Shown: one piece after another, positions 31,843-42,484 of the stretch
Layout: the number at the start of each line of letters is the position of its first letter
Numbering within the stretch: position 1 is the stretch's first letter
Assembly: GCF_040436345.1 (NCBI RefSeq)
Contig: NC_133223.1
Location: 27,188,910-27,252,909 of the forward strand
Source of the DNA: Pagrus major
Taxonomy: Eukaryota; Chordata; Actinopteri; Spariformes; Sparidae
Direction: 5' to 3'
Length of the DNA: 64,000 bases
Notes under the pieces: model-generated
Seen by the model: only the letters and a program-made list of their open reading frames with translations
Told to the model about the DNA's origin: nothing
The model's database searches: none
Program-made: the position numbers and the translations under genes

Positions 31843-32705
31843 ATTTTGTCTTATATGTTAGGGAAACTTCATGTCCTTTGCTTAATGCACTTCTTTTAAT
31901 AAAATGCTCCGCTTAACCAGCTGCTGGCTGTTTGCTGTGTGCTGGAGGATCATGTAATACCCTCAGGGGGTTTGCACCCAGCAAATTTGAGCTCGGTGAT
32001 CCGTCAAGAATGTTTCATTTTAAATATAAACATTATTTCTCCTCACGATTTAGGGTGCTGAATTAGGTTACTTTTTATTTGGTGGCAGTCTTAAATGTAT
32101 GATTATTAAGTCCTGATACTCTAAAAATGTGTGCTCTTTATTGGCTCTTACCATTCCCACATTATTTACAAATACCACATCGTCTAGTCAATTGTACAGT
32201 GATTCATACTGCAATGTTGAACATTTGTGTGCACTTCCAGAGAATTTTAACATAATTCATAATATTACTTCCCATCACTTTCTGTGCAGTCACTTCACTG
32301 TTTGTCTTTTTGTATTTAGGAATGATATAGATGGAATAAACCTGAAATGTATTTCATCCACTTTGCAGATTGCAACTAATTTTATGTGATTATTTACTAA
32401 AAGTATAATTTTTAAGAATATTATATTTCATACAATGGATCCCTCTAAATCTTACACACTGGAACTTTATCACCAAGGAATAAATGAAAAACAAGGGAAC
32501 CTGAGGCCGAGGTTGCAAAAAGCTTGTGAGAACATCTCTCCCTTTAAAACAACAAATAACCACTGAACCCAGGTGAACAGTGAGTGTTACAACAGAATTT
32601 TTTTTAAAAAAGCAGGTTAATTGTATCAGTATTGAGCAGCATAGTTAACTATTGCCTGCCATGGTCGCGGCACAAACTTCTTCCTCTCATTGAGGAGGTG
32701 ATGTT

Positions 32706-32861
32706 AGATTTGGTTCAAAAGATTTACCTCAAGCCTTTCAAAACTTTGTTGCAATAGAATTTCTTCTCATACCTCCCTTAATGAATCCTCTCATTTACGG
32801 TTTCAAATTGACCAAAATTAGGAACAGAATTGTGGGTGTTATAATGTTTAACACCAAATGA
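32706..32861 (+). pseudogene. OR C-terminal scrap, 52 codons, after OR-9
   Basis: Open to a TGA stop and encodes the end of loop 3, helix 7 and the tail: RFGSKDLPQAF, then IPPLMNPLIYG and KIRNRIVGVIMFNTK. Nothing of helices 1-6 is present, so it is a remnant of a lost receptor. The coding part is almost identical to OR-9, while its 3' flank is clearly diverged from every intact gene. That contrast suggests copying from OR-9 by gene conversion rather than a recent duplication. The left junction at 32705 follows GGAGGTGATGTT. Confidence 0.85.
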
Positions 32862-33174
32862 TTCTTGTCTAGAATATTACGGAAAATTAGTCCTATTACT
32901 AATGCACTTTAGATATGCTCTGCCTAATCACATGGTGGCTGTTGTGCTGGACTTATATGTGATGTCACTGTAGCATGCATGTAACAATTATAGGCGTGTA
33001 CATTTCTAATAAACTACAGTAAACTATAACCGTATCTGCAATTATTTTCTTATGTAATATTACTTAGTTTCACCATCAACAAGGCAATCACTTCATTGGA
33101 TTAGGCACAGGTTTCCAAATAATAAAGAAGCATAAACATAAAAAGTCAGTGGATATACTAAAACATTGTGTGAT

Positions 33175-33455
33175 TGAATGAGTGGAACACATACTGCTTT
33201 GTCACAAAAAACATTCACGAAGTTTGGTTCAATAGTATGGCCTCTAAACTTCCTCTGAATGATCACGATTGATAACAGCTTGTGGCTTGTCTGGGCCCAT
33301 TTTAATAGGGCTTGTTTGATACACCCAGTAGACTCAACCACAAACACTATAATGGGAAAGTCTAAGCAGAAATCATTTTAGCTCAAGACTGCAATGATAT
33401 ACATGTTCTTTACAAGTGTATGTAATCTTTTGACCGTGACTGTACCTGCTGTTGA
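33175..33455. mobile_element. Tc1-like element, shortened copy in OR-10 unit
   Basis: Right half of the element at 13459-13963 with two internal deletions; the left terminal repeat is missing. The right end keeps ACAAGTGTATGTAA and GACTGTA. It was carried by duplication of the unit, since the flanks also match. Confidence 0.8.
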
Positions 33456-34128
33456 ACCATATGTTTTGGCTTAGACAATGGGCTGTGTGGTGAACGTACT
33501 TGTTCACATACATGCCTATGTACCACGCGTGTTACCAGTGGATACCACTAGATGGCACACGTTAGCGCGTAGACTGCTCCTACCGTTCATGTACACATTG
33601 TATCTTGCACTTGCATAGCGTTAATTTCTAAAGACAACCAACGCTCCAAACAGAAGCAGGATACGTGAGCCAGCCAGCCCTCATGTGTACCAGAACGGGT
33701 CAAAAGCAAGTATATGTTCAACTTAGGGCCCTGTCCACACATACGGGAGTATTTCTTAAAATAGAGCTTTTGGTTATGTGTTTTGGCCTTTCATACAGAT
33801 GTAAGCAGCGTTTTATTTCACAGAAAACTGTGGAAGATTTCTTTTGAAAGTGGAAATATTCAGAAAAAGTGTAGCTGTGTGGCTTTTGGTTGACTTAAGG
33901 AGGACAGCACTAAAACAATCTCTGAAAGGTTTCGGTACTGGCTGGGTTCTGGTCCTGTTTTAGATCTGTGGAGAACTCCAGTTTGGAACAAGCTAAAAAA
34001 AAAAAGCTCAGCGTTGGTGGAGACTTCGCCTGCCCAACTGACTTCAGGTATTATTATTTTTTTTTTTTTTGTAAAGTGCTCACAGATTGCAAGCTGATTG
34101 GTGAAGTTGAAAGCTCTTCGAGATCATT

Positions 34129-34185
34129 GATTGGTTGATTTTATTCCCAGCGTGTGAGCTGCTGTAATAAGACAGGATAAAAAAT
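34129..34185 (+). promoter_or_regulatory. Candidate OR-10 promoter
   Basis: GATTGG at 34129-34134 and GATAAAAAAT at 34176-34185, 83 bp before the ATG, with ATTCCCAG between as at OR-5. Confidence 0.55.
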
Positions 34186-34267
34186 GAATGAGATGAGGGG
34201 AAAGAGTCTAGGGCTATGAGGCTTTACAACGCAAGGAAAAATAGAATAATACAAAGGTTTTCCCAAC

Positions 34268-35200
34268 ATGATGGATAATGTCTCGGTTATAACAACATTT
34301 TTTCTTTCAGGTTTACATGAAACAATGATCTACCGACGTGCTCTGTTCTTTGTCACTTTACTGTGTTACTGCTTGATTTTGTTGGTAAATATTACTCTTA
34401 CTGTGACCATAATCTCAGATAAAAACCTGCATGAACCAATGTATATTCTACTGTGTGCTTTTTGCATGAATGGACTTTATGGGACAGCAGGTTTCTACCC
34501 CAAGTTTCTCTGGGATCTGCTTTCTCCTGTTCATGTTATCTCTTATTCTGGATGCCTTGTTCAGGCTCTAGTGATGTACTCATTTGCCTGCAGTGATCTG
34601 TTTATTCTTTCAGTCATGGCATATGACAGATATGTGGCTATATGTCGACCACTGGAGTACCACTCTGTCATGTCAAAGCAAAGACTCATCAAGTTAGTGT
34701 GCTACTCTTGGATGACACCTTTTTGCATGATGGGCATAAATATTTTTCTAGCATCTAGATTAAAGTTATGCAGCCCATATATCGCCAGGCTTCTTTGTGT
34801 GAATTGGATTATTGTTAAACTTGCTTGTTTCCCAGCTGAAACGACCATTAACAGCATATTTGCTTACATAACAATAGTCATTTATGTCTTTCATGCTTTC
34901 TTTATAGTTTGGTCCTACATTTATCTCATTAAAACATGTGTGAATTCAATAGAAAACAGGGCAAAGTTCATGCAAACGTGTGTGCCACATTTAACCTCCT
35001 TGCTCATTTTTCTTGTGGCTATACTTTTTGATGTATTGAATATTCGATTTGGATCAAAAGATTTACCTCAAGCCTTTCAAAACTTTGTTGCAATAGAATT
35101 TCTTGTGATACCTCCCTTAATGAATCCTCTCATTTACGGTTTCAAATTGACCAAAATTAGGAACAGAATTGTGGGTGTCATTACTTTAAAAACTAAATGA
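34268..35200 (+). CDS. OR-10, odorant receptor, 310 aa
   Basis: Complete receptor of the SVITTFF branch. Single N-terminal sequon N4-V-S. It follows OR-5 through helix 4 (LFILSVMAYDRY, CYSWMTPFCMMG) with TLTVTIIS in helix 1. Loop 2 reads ARLLCVNW, with L where every paralog has F. From helix 5 onward it resembles the OR-6 to OR-9 branch (INSIFAYITIVIYVFHAFFIVWSYIY), and the end of loop 3 is LNIRFGSKDLPQAFQNF, as in OR-9. It is therefore a chimera between the two branches with a switch near helix 5. LHEPMYIL, MAYDRYVAIC, TCVPHL and PPLMNPLIYG intact. AATAAA at 35256-35261. Confidence 0.96.
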   Translation: MMDNVSVITTFFLSGLHETMIYRRALFFVTLLCYCLILLVNITLTVTIISDKNLHEPMYILLCAFCMNGLYGTAGFYPKFLWDLLSPVHVISYSGCLVQALVMYSFACSDLFILSVMAYDRYVAICRPLEYHSVMSKQRLIKLVCYSWMTPFCMMGINIFLASRLKLCSPYIARLLCVNWIIVKLACFPAETTINSIFAYITIVIYVFHAFFIVWSYIYLIKTCVNSIENRAKFMQTCVPHLTSLLIFLVAILFDVLNIRFGSKDLPQAFQNFVAIEFLVIPPLMNPLIYGFKLTKIRNRIVGVITLKTK

Positions 35201-35900
35201 ATTTTGTCTTATAAGTTATGGAAACTTAATGTCCTATGTTAAATGCACTTATTTTAATAAAATGCTCTGCTTAACCAGCTGCTGGCTGTTTGCTGTGCTG
35301 GAGGATCATGTATTATCCTCAGGAGGTTTGAACACACAGCAAATTTGAGCTTGGTGATGTGCTCATAATGTCTTTTAAGTTGAACATTTCATTTTAATAA
35401 TAAACATTATTTCTACTCACGATTTAAGGTGCTGGATCACGTTACTTTATATTTGGTGGCAGTCTCAAATGTATGATTATTAAGTCCTGATACTCTAAAA
35501 TATGTGCTCTTTATTTGCTCTTTTAAAATTCCCACATTATTCCCATTTCCCACATGGTCTAGTCAATTGTACAGTGATTCATATTGTAATTTTACGTGAT
35601 TATGTACAAATAATTATTATGAATATTATATTTCATACAATGGATCCCTCTAAATCTTACACACTGAAACTTTATCACCAAGGAATAAATGAAAAACAAG
35701 GGAACCTGAGGCCGAGGTTGCAAAAAGCTTGTGAGAGCATCTCCTCCTTTAAAACAACTTAACCCAGATGAACAGTGAGTGTGACACCAGAAAGTAAAAA
35801 AAAAGAAGCAGGTTCATTGTATCAGTATTGAGCGGCACAGTTAACTATTGCCTGCATGATCGCAGCACAAATTTCTTCCTCTCATTGAGGAGGTGATGTT

Positions 35901-36056
35901 AGATTTGGTTCAAAAGATTTACCTCAAGCCCTTCAAAACTTTGTCGGAATAGAATTTCTAGTCATACCTCCCTTAATGAATCCTCTCATTTACAGTTTCA
36001 AATTGACCAAAATTAGGAACAAAATTATGGGTGTTATAATATTTAAAACCAAATAA
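35901..36056 (+). pseudogene. OR C-terminal scrap, 52 codons, after OR-10
   Basis: Second copy of the scrap at 32706-32861, equal in length and still open to TAA. It reads FVGIEFLVIPP and PLIYSFKL, so the conserved G of PLIYG is now S and an A is G. These changes fit a piece under no constraint. It lacks the OR-9-like F and L residues of the first scrap, so the two have drifted or been converted separately since the unit duplicated. Confidence 0.85.
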
Positions 36057-36359
36057 TGTTTGTCTTGAATATTACGGAAACTTAGTCCTATTACTAATGC
36101 GCTTTAGATATGCTCTGCCTAATCACATGGTGGCTGTTGTGCTGGACTTATATGTGATGTCACTGTAGCATGCATGTATCAATTATAGGCCTGTACTTTC
36201 TAATAAACTACAGAAAACTAAAAACGTGTCTGCAATTATTTTCTTATGTAATATTACTTAGTTTCACCATTAGCAAGGCAATCACTTTATTGGATTAGGC
36301 ATAGGTTTCCAAATAACAAAGAAGCATGAACATAAAAAGTCAGTGGATATACTAAGACA

Positions 36360-36645
36360 TTGTGTGATTGAATGAGTGGAGCACATACTGCTTTGTCACA
36401 AAAAACATTCACGAAGTTTGGTTCAATAGTATGGCCTCTAAACTTCCTCTGAATGATCACGATTGATAACAGCTTGTGGCTTGTCTGGGCCCATTTTAAT
36501 AGGGCTTGTTTGATACACCCAGTAGACTCAACCACAAACACTATAATGGGAAAGTCTAAGCAGAAATCATTTTAACTCAAGACTGCAATGATATACATGT
36601 TCTTTACAAGTGTATGTAAACTTTTGAGCATGACTGTACTTGCTG
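36360..36645. mobile_element. Tc1-like element, shortened copy in OR-11 unit
   Basis: Same deletions as the copy at 33175-33455, so it was inherited by unit duplication and not inserted separately. Confidence 0.8.
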
Positions 36646-37322
36646 TTGAACCATATGTTGGCTTAGACAACTGGCTGTGTGGTGAACGTACTTGTTCACA
36701 TACATGCCTATGTACCATGCGTGTTACCAGTGGATACCACTAGATGGCACACGTTAGCTAGTAGACTGCTCCTACCGTTCATGTGCACATTGTATCTTGC
36801 ACTTGCATAGCGTTAATTTCTAAAGACAACCGATGCTCCAAACAGATGCAGAATACGTGTGCCAGCCAGCCCTCATGTGTACCAGAACGGGTCAAAAGCA
36901 AGTATATGTTCAACTTAGGGCCCTGTCCACACATACAGGAGTATTTCTTAAAATAGATCTTTTGGTTATGTGTTTTGGCCTTTCATACAGATGTAAGCAG
37001 CGTTTTATTTCACAGAAAACTGTGGAAGATTTCTTTTGAGAGTGGAAATATTCAGAAAAAGTGTAGCTGTGTGGCTTTTGGTTGACTTAAGGAGGACAGC
37101 ACTAAAACAATCTCTGAAAGGTTTCGGTACTGGCTGGGTTCTGGTCCTGTTTTAGATCTGTGGAGAACTCCAGTTTGGAACAAGCTAAAAAAAAAAAGCT
37201 CAACGTTGGTGGAGACTTCGCCTGCCCAACTGCCTTCAGGTATTATTTTTTTTATTTTTTTTTTGTAAAGTGCTCACAGATTGCAAGCTGATTGGTGAAG
37301 TTGAAAGTTCTTCGAGATCATT

Positions 37323-37379
37323 GATTGGTTGATTTAATTCCCAGCGTGTGAGCTGCTGTAATAAGACAGGATCAAAAAT
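37323..37379 (+). promoter_or_regulatory. Candidate OR-11 promoter, altered TATA-like box
   Basis: GATTGG at 37323-37328. The A/T box at 37370-37379 reads GATCAAAAAT where OR-5 and OR-10 have GATAAAAAAT, a change that may weaken it. Confidence 0.5.
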
Positions 37380-37461
37380 GAGTGAGATGAGGGGATAGAG
37401 TCTGGGGCTATGAGGCTTTACAACACAAGGAAAAATAGAATAATACAAAGGTTTTCCCAAC

Positions 37462-38394
37462 ATGATTGACAATGTCTCGGTTATAACAACATTTTTTCTT
37501 TCAGGTTTACATGAAACAATGATCTACCGACGTGCTCTGTTCTTTGTCACTTTACTGTGTTACTGCTTGATTTTGTTGGTAAATATTACTCTTATTGTGA
37601 CTATAATCTCAGATAAAAACCTGCATGAACCAATGTATATTCTACTGTGTGCTTTTTGCATGAATGGACTTTACGGGACAGCAGGTTTCTACCCCAAGTT
37701 TCTCTGGGATCTGCTTTCTCCTGTTCATGTTATCTCTTATTCTGGATGTCTTGTTCAGGCTCAGGTAATGTACTCATTTGCCTGCAGTGATCTGTTTATT
37801 CTTTCAGTAATGGCATATGACAGATATGTTGCTATATGCCGACCACTGGAGTACCACTCTGTCATGTCAAAGCAAAGACTCACCAAGTTAGTGTGTTACT
37901 CTTGGATGACACCTTTTTGCATCATAGGCACAAATATTTTTCTAACATCGAGATTAAAGTTATGCAGCCCATATATCGCCAGGCTTTTTTGTGTGAATTG
38001 GATAATTGTTAAACTTGCTTGTTTCCCAGCTGAAACTACCCTTAATGGCATAGTTGCTTACATAACAATAGTCATTTATGTCTTTCATGCCTTCTTTATC
38101 ATTTGGTCCTACATGTATCTCATTAAAACATGTGTGAATTCAATAGAAAACAGGGCAAAGTTCATGCAAACGTGTGTGCCACATTTAACCTCTTTACTCA
38201 TTTTTCTTGTGGCTTTAGTGTTTGATGTAATGAATATGAGATTTAGTTCAAAAGATTTCCCTCAAGCACTTCAAAACTTTGTTGCAATAGAATTTCTTGT
38301 CATACCTCCCTTAATGAATCCTCTCATTTACGGTTTCAAATTGACCAAAATTAGGAACAGAATATTGCGTGTTGTTACTTTAAAAACTAAATGA
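37462..38394 (+). CDS. OR-11, odorant receptor, 310 aa
   Basis: Complete receptor of the SVITTFF branch. It begins MIDNVS: the second ATG of its relatives is ATT here, so the first ATG must be the start and is probably the start throughout the family. Sequon N4-V-S only. Helix 4 and loop 2 read FCIIGTNIFLTSRLKLCSPYIARLFCVNW; helix 5 has LNGIVAYITIVIYVFHAFFIIWSYMY; helix 6 FLVALVFDVMNMRF, followed by SSKDFPQAL. Helix 3 has CLVQAQVMYSFACSDLFILSV, mixing AQ with ACSD. Core motifs intact. AATAAA at 38450-38455. Downstream it returns to the OR-7/OR-8 type of spacer. Confidence 0.96.
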   Translation: MIDNVSVITTFFLSGLHETMIYRRALFFVTLLCYCLILLVNITLIVTIISDKNLHEPMYILLCAFCMNGLYGTAGFYPKFLWDLLSPVHVISYSGCLVQAQVMYSFACSDLFILSVMAYDRYVAICRPLEYHSVMSKQRLTKLVCYSWMTPFCIIGTNIFLTSRLKLCSPYIARLFCVNWIIVKLACFPAETTLNGIVAYITIVIYVFHAFFIIWSYMYLIKTCVNSIENRAKFMQTCVPHLTSLLIFLVALVFDVMNMRFSSKDFPQALQNFVAIEFLVIPPLMNPLIYGFKLTKIRNRILRVVTLKTK

Positions 38395-39261
38395 ATTTTG
38401 TCTTATATGTTATGGAAACTTAATGTCCTTTGTTTAATGCACTTATTTTAATAAAATGCTCTGCTTAACCAGCTGCTGGCTGTTTGCTGTGTGCTGGAGG
38501 ATCATGTAATACCCTCAGGAGGTTTGCACCCAGTAAATTTGAGCTCGGTTATCCATCAGGAATGTTTCTTTTTAAATATAAACATTATTTCTCCTCATGA
38601 TTTAGGGTGCTGAATCAGGTTACTTTTTTTTGGTTGTCAGTCTTAAATGTATGATTATTAAGTCCTGATACTCTACAATATGTGCTCTTTATTGGCTCTT
38701 TTACCATTCCCACATTATTCACTTAAACCACATGGTCTAGTCAATTTACAGTGATTCATACTGTAATGTTGAACATTTGTGTGAACTTCCAGAGAATTTT
38801 AACATAATTTATAAAATTAATTCCCACCACATTCTGTGCAGTCACTTCACTGTTTGTTTTTTGTATTTAGGAATGATATAGATGGAATAAACCTGCCATG
38901 TATCATCATTAACTAACCAACTATCATCAACTTTGCAGATTGCAACCAATTTTATGTGATTATGTGCTAAAAGCATGTTTATTATGAATATTATATATCA
39001 TACTGACAGTAGATCCTCTACATCTTACACACTGGAACTTTAACGCCAAGTAATAATTGAAAAAACAGGTGCCTGAGGCCCAGGTTGCAGAAAGCTTGTG
39101 AGAACATTTCCCCCTTTAAAACAACAAATGACCACTGAACTCAGGTGAACAGTGAGTGTGACACCAGAAAATTGAAAAAGAGAAGAAGAAGCAGGTTCAT
39201 TGTATCAGTATTGTGCTACATAGTTAACTATTGACCTGACCAAGCAAATTATGGCCCTTTC

Positions 39262-39549
39262 GTGAATAATTGTGCTTCTGCCTACATTAGCACTATGGAT
39301 AGTGTGTCTGTGAAGGTGGGTGATGGATGCACACACAAGTACAGACAAAAAAGAAAATATGTGAACTATTTTCCATCTAAGTACACTGTTACAAAAATGT
39401 GCAGATTCACTGACATCCAGCTGGGTCCATTCACTAAATACCTCCCTGAACAGCTATTGTATAATCATCATGTTAAACATTGGAGAGAAGCTTGGGGCTC
39501 AATATTCTTTGAAGAGGTGGAGAGAGCAGACATTGATGTCAAGGGTTGA
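39262..39549 (+). CDS. Unrecognised 95-codon open frame, copy 3
   Basis: Third copy, 868 bp after the OR-11 stop, ending ADIDVKG then TGA. A CATTAG precedes CACTATGG inside the frame, which would suit a splice acceptor if the true start were the internal ATG at about 39295. No homolog is recognised. Confidence 0.25.
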   Translation: MNNCASAYISTMDSVSVKVGDGCTHKYRQKRKYVNYFPSKYTVTKMCRFTDIQLGPFTKYLPEQLLYNHHVKHWREAWGSIFFEEVERADIDVKG

Positions 39550-40119
39550 AAACCAACCAGATGACAGGCAAAAGAAAGAAATACTGAAGCCCATTCTCCT
39601 TAAAATGACATTTAAATAGCTAATAGCTAATTTGCAACAGCAATTTTTGTTTTTGTTTTTGCAGGAAATGTATTGCCGACAAGACTTCATTTTTCCTAAT
39701 TCTTTTATCTCCCCTTCTGTTGCAGGTCTCTAGTTATTTTAACTGTAATTTTTATTGTAAAAATATATATTTACAAACATTGACAGCGTCGGCTGGTAAT
39801 ATTTTCACCCCGTGAGTGTGCGTGGGTCTCATCATGGCCAAATGTGTTCCTGGAGATCTTTTGTAGCGGTAACTACCACAGAAGCAGTTTTGAGTATTTT
39901 GGCAGGTTTTTAATGTATCTGGTTGTCTGTGTCAGCATGCTTGAGTCCAAACTTTGCAAAATGCTTTCGGAAAACGTAACAGGTGTCGGGTTGAAATCAC
40001 AATGAAGGCTCAGTCCGAAGATGGGTGTGGTCAGGGCAAGGCCAACAGAGGTTGGGAATGAAAAAGTAGGAAAGAGGAGTTGGACTTAACGATGAACATT
40101 GAACTTCTTTTTTTTTTTT

Positions 40120-40355
40120 CGAAATTTGAAGCAATTCCCTCAAGGCATTTCTAAGATATAGTGTTCACAAGAATGGGATGCCATGGTGTCACAGTGAACT
40201 TTACCTCTGACCACCAAATTCTAATCAGTTCATACTTGAGTCCAAGTGGACATTTGTTCCAAATTTGAAGAAATTCCCTCAGGGGGTCTTGAGATATTGC
40301 ATTCACAAGATAGACAGATGGATGGACAACTGGGAAACAATGCCTCCGGCCATGG
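40120..40355. repeat. Dimeric dispersed repeat, near-full copy
   Basis: Both monomers present; ends at CCGGCCATGG, where the following text of the OR-9 unit is deleted. Confidence 0.75.
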
Positions 40356-40577
40356 AGCCTGATTAGCATAAATACACATAAATCAATCCTAACAGTATGC
40401 TTAATATCAATTTTCAGGTAATGAAAGGGATATACAGTATTTGGACATAACAGCGAGTGTGGAAATTGTTCACCAACTCCAAGATGTAAAAGTTTTATGT
40501 TGTTTATTTCATGCTTTGCACCTGCAGTAGAACACGCTGAATAAAGATGATTCATTTGGGAGCTAGTTTATTGTCAA

Positions 40578-40755
40578 AGCCTTTATAGCATATTTAGTCT
40601 CCAGTGTGCCAAAGAAATCATTTTCCAAGTTAGGAAAATTATACATTTTAATGGTAGTTAAAAATTTCTGGTCTCCATGTGCCATAAAGGTCTACATTGT
40701 CATTTTCATATGCTGCTTTTACAGTAGATTACATCATCCTGAAAATAAGAGGATT
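40578..40755 (+). promoter_or_regulatory. Conserved upstream block of OR-12
   Basis: Copy of the block at 26988-27164, preceded by an OR-6/7-type block as at OR-9. Confidence 0.45.
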
Positions 40756-40815
40756 GATTGGCTGGTTTGATTTCTAAGTGTGTGTGTCAATGTAGTCATA
40801 CAAGATATTTAAAAG
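40756..40815 (+). promoter_or_regulatory. Candidate OR-12 promoter
   Basis: GATTGG at 40756-40761 and ATATTTAAAAG at 40805-40815, 67 bp before the ATG. Confidence 0.55.
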
Positions 40816-40882
40816 TGAGGAGAGAGAGCAGACACTGTGAGGGACGGAGTTACCCTTCACAGAAACAACACGTTTTCTAACC

Positions 40883-41815
40883 ATGATGGATAATGTTTCT
40901 CAAATAACAATGTTTTTTCTTTCAGGTTTAAATGAAACAAATAACCACAGATTTACTCTCTTCTTTCTCACTTTACTGTGTTACTGTGTGACTTTACTGG
41001 TAAATATTTCTGTTATTGTGACCATCATCATGGATAAAAACCTGCATGAACCAATGTATATTTTACTATGTACTATTTGCATGAATGGACTTTATGGGAC
41101 AACAGGTTTCTACCCCAAGTTTCTCTGGGATCTGCTTTCTCCTGTTCATGTTATCTCTTATTCTGGATGCCTTGTTCAGGCTCTGGTAATGTACTCCTTT
41201 GCCTGCGCTGAACTGTCTATTCTTTCAGTCATGGCATATGACAGATATGTGGCTATATGTCGACCACTGGAGTACCACTCTGTCATGTCAAAGCAACGAC
41301 TCATTATGTTAGTGTGTTTCTCTTGGATAACACCTTTTTGCATTAATGCTTCAAATATTTTTCTAACATCTAGATTAAAGTTATGCAGCCAATATCTTGG
41401 CAGATTTTTTTGTGTGAATTGGATTATTGTTAAACTTGCTTGTTTTCCAGCACAAACAACAGTTAATGGCATAGTTGCTGACATAACAGTGGTCATTTAT
41501 ACATTTCATGGTATATTCATAGTTCTATCCTACATGTATCTCATTAAAACATGTGCAAATTCTATAGAGAACAGGGCAAAGTTCATGCAAACATGTGTGC
41601 CACATTTAACCTCCTTACTCACTTTTCTTTTGACAGGACTTTTCAGTGTATTGATTATGCGATTTGGTTCAAAAGATTTCCCTCTAACCTTTAAAAACTT
41701 TGTTTCAGTAGAATGTTTTGTCATACCTCCCTTAATGAATCCTCTCATTTACGGTTTCAAATTGACCAGAATTAGGAACAGAATTCTGGTTGTTCTTACT
41801 TTCAAAACTAAATGA
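40883..41815 (+). CDS. OR-12, odorant receptor, 310 aa
   Basis: Complete receptor. The first half follows the QITMFFLSGLNET branch with both sequons. From helix 4 on it is the most divergent of the 310-aa set: CINASNIFLTS in place of CMMGINVFLTS, which adds a potential N-A-S site at 155-157; loop 2 SQYLGRFFCVNW; helix 5 ADITVVIYTFHGIFIVLSYMY; helix 6 TFLLTGLFSVLIMRF; helix 7 FVSVECFVIPPLMNPLIYG. The tail reads TRIRNRILVVLTFKTK. FIVLSYMY is shared with OR-13 to OR-15, so OR-12 links the older genes to that trio. ATTAAA at 41874-41879 and AATAAA at 42261-42266 are possible poly(A) signals. Confidence 0.96.
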   Translation: MMDNVSQITMFFLSGLNETNNHRFTLFFLTLLCYCVTLLVNISVIVTIIMDKNLHEPMYILLCTICMNGLYGTTGFYPKFLWDLLSPVHVISYSGCLVQALVMYSFACAELSILSVMAYDRYVAICRPLEYHSVMSKQRLIMLVCFSWITPFCINASNIFLTSRLKLCSQYLGRFFCVNWIIVKLACFPAQTTVNGIVADITVVIYTFHGIFIVLSYMYLIKTCANSIENRAKFMQTCVPHLTSLLTFLLTGLFSVLIMRFGSKDFPLTFKNFVSVECFVIPPLMNPLIYGFKLTRIRNRILVVLTFKTK

Positions 41816-42331
41816 CTTTCGTCCCATATATATTAAGGAAACTTAAGGAAAGTCATATGTCTAATGTTTTTCTATTAAATGCACTGCTTATCCAGATGTT
41901 GGCTGTTGTCCTGGAGCTACATATAAAATCCTCAGGAGGTTTTGCACATTTAGCAATTGTGAGCTCAGTAATCCTTAAAGAACATCTATTTAGCCTAAAG
42001 TTTTCATTTTGTTAAACTCAAATTTGTGTTCATGTGTGTGAATGTTTTTCTTCTTTCTGAAGATTTAGGGTTGCTGAATCATGTGTATTGCTTGATATTC
42101 GGTGTCAGTTTTAAAGTGATGATGATTATGTGTTCTAGCTCTTAAAATATGTGCTCTTTTTGTGCATGTTCATATTCACGTTCACAAAAAAATATTATTT
42201 ACACAAACTGTGCAGTCAAGCAACTGTTTGCTTTCTTGTATTTAGATATAAAATGGATTGAATAAAAACTTGAAATTTATATGATACTCTTTTCGTAGCA
42301 CATTTGTCAATGACCTGCAGGTGATAATTTC

Positions 42332-42484
42332 AAGATCCAGTGTGTAGGATTTAGTGGCATCTGGCATTGAGATTGCAGATTGCCCCCACCTATAAGTGAT
42401 AACATACTAGTGAAAACATAGTCATGAGAATAATATTCAAGCACTGCCAATAGATCCCCATAAATCCTACACATTGGAGCCTTA
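42332..42484. mobile_element. MITE-like element, 153 bp
   Basis: Terminal inverted repeats of about 22 bp: left CCAGTGTGTAGGATTTA at 42337-42353, right its near complement TAAATCCTACACATTGG. No coding capacity. The right end recurs, worn, after OR-5 to OR-11 as TCTTACACACTGGAACTTTA (for example about 25803-25822). Similar text is frequent in percomorph genomes, as I recall; the superfamily is not assigned. Confidence 0.7.

Larger units (their letters stand above)
31843..34267. other. Spacer OR-9 to OR-10
   Basis: Common downstream block to about 32640, an OR C-terminal scrap (32706-32861) with its own diverged 3' flank, the 12.9-kb-type repeat (about 32955-33117), a shortened Tc1-like element (about 33175-33455), then the OR-5-type upstream region. 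The piece from 32690 to 34267 recurs nearly unchanged at 35885-37461. Confidence 0.75.
35201..37461. other. Spacer OR-10 to OR-11
   Basis: Near-copy of the spacer before OR-10, in the same order: common downstream block (shorter, about 170 bp lost), OR scrap (35901-36056), repeat block, shortened Tc1-like element, OR-5-type upstream region. No separate gene found. Confidence 0.75.
38395..40882. other. Spacer OR-11 to OR-12
   Basis: Matches the spacers after OR-7 and OR-8, with the third copy of the 95-codon frame (39262-39549), the 26.3-26.8-kb-type stretch, a full dimeric repeat (40120-40355), a deletion that removes most of the next 200 bp, then the upstream blocks of OR-12. Confidence 0.7.

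Noticed and set aside
33093-33347. 84-codon minus-strand frame (also at 13740 and 36287) as a possible transposase piece
   Set aside because: It lies within the Tc1-like element, but the text (GCIKQALLKWAQTSHKL) does not match transposase helices or catalytic motifs I know.
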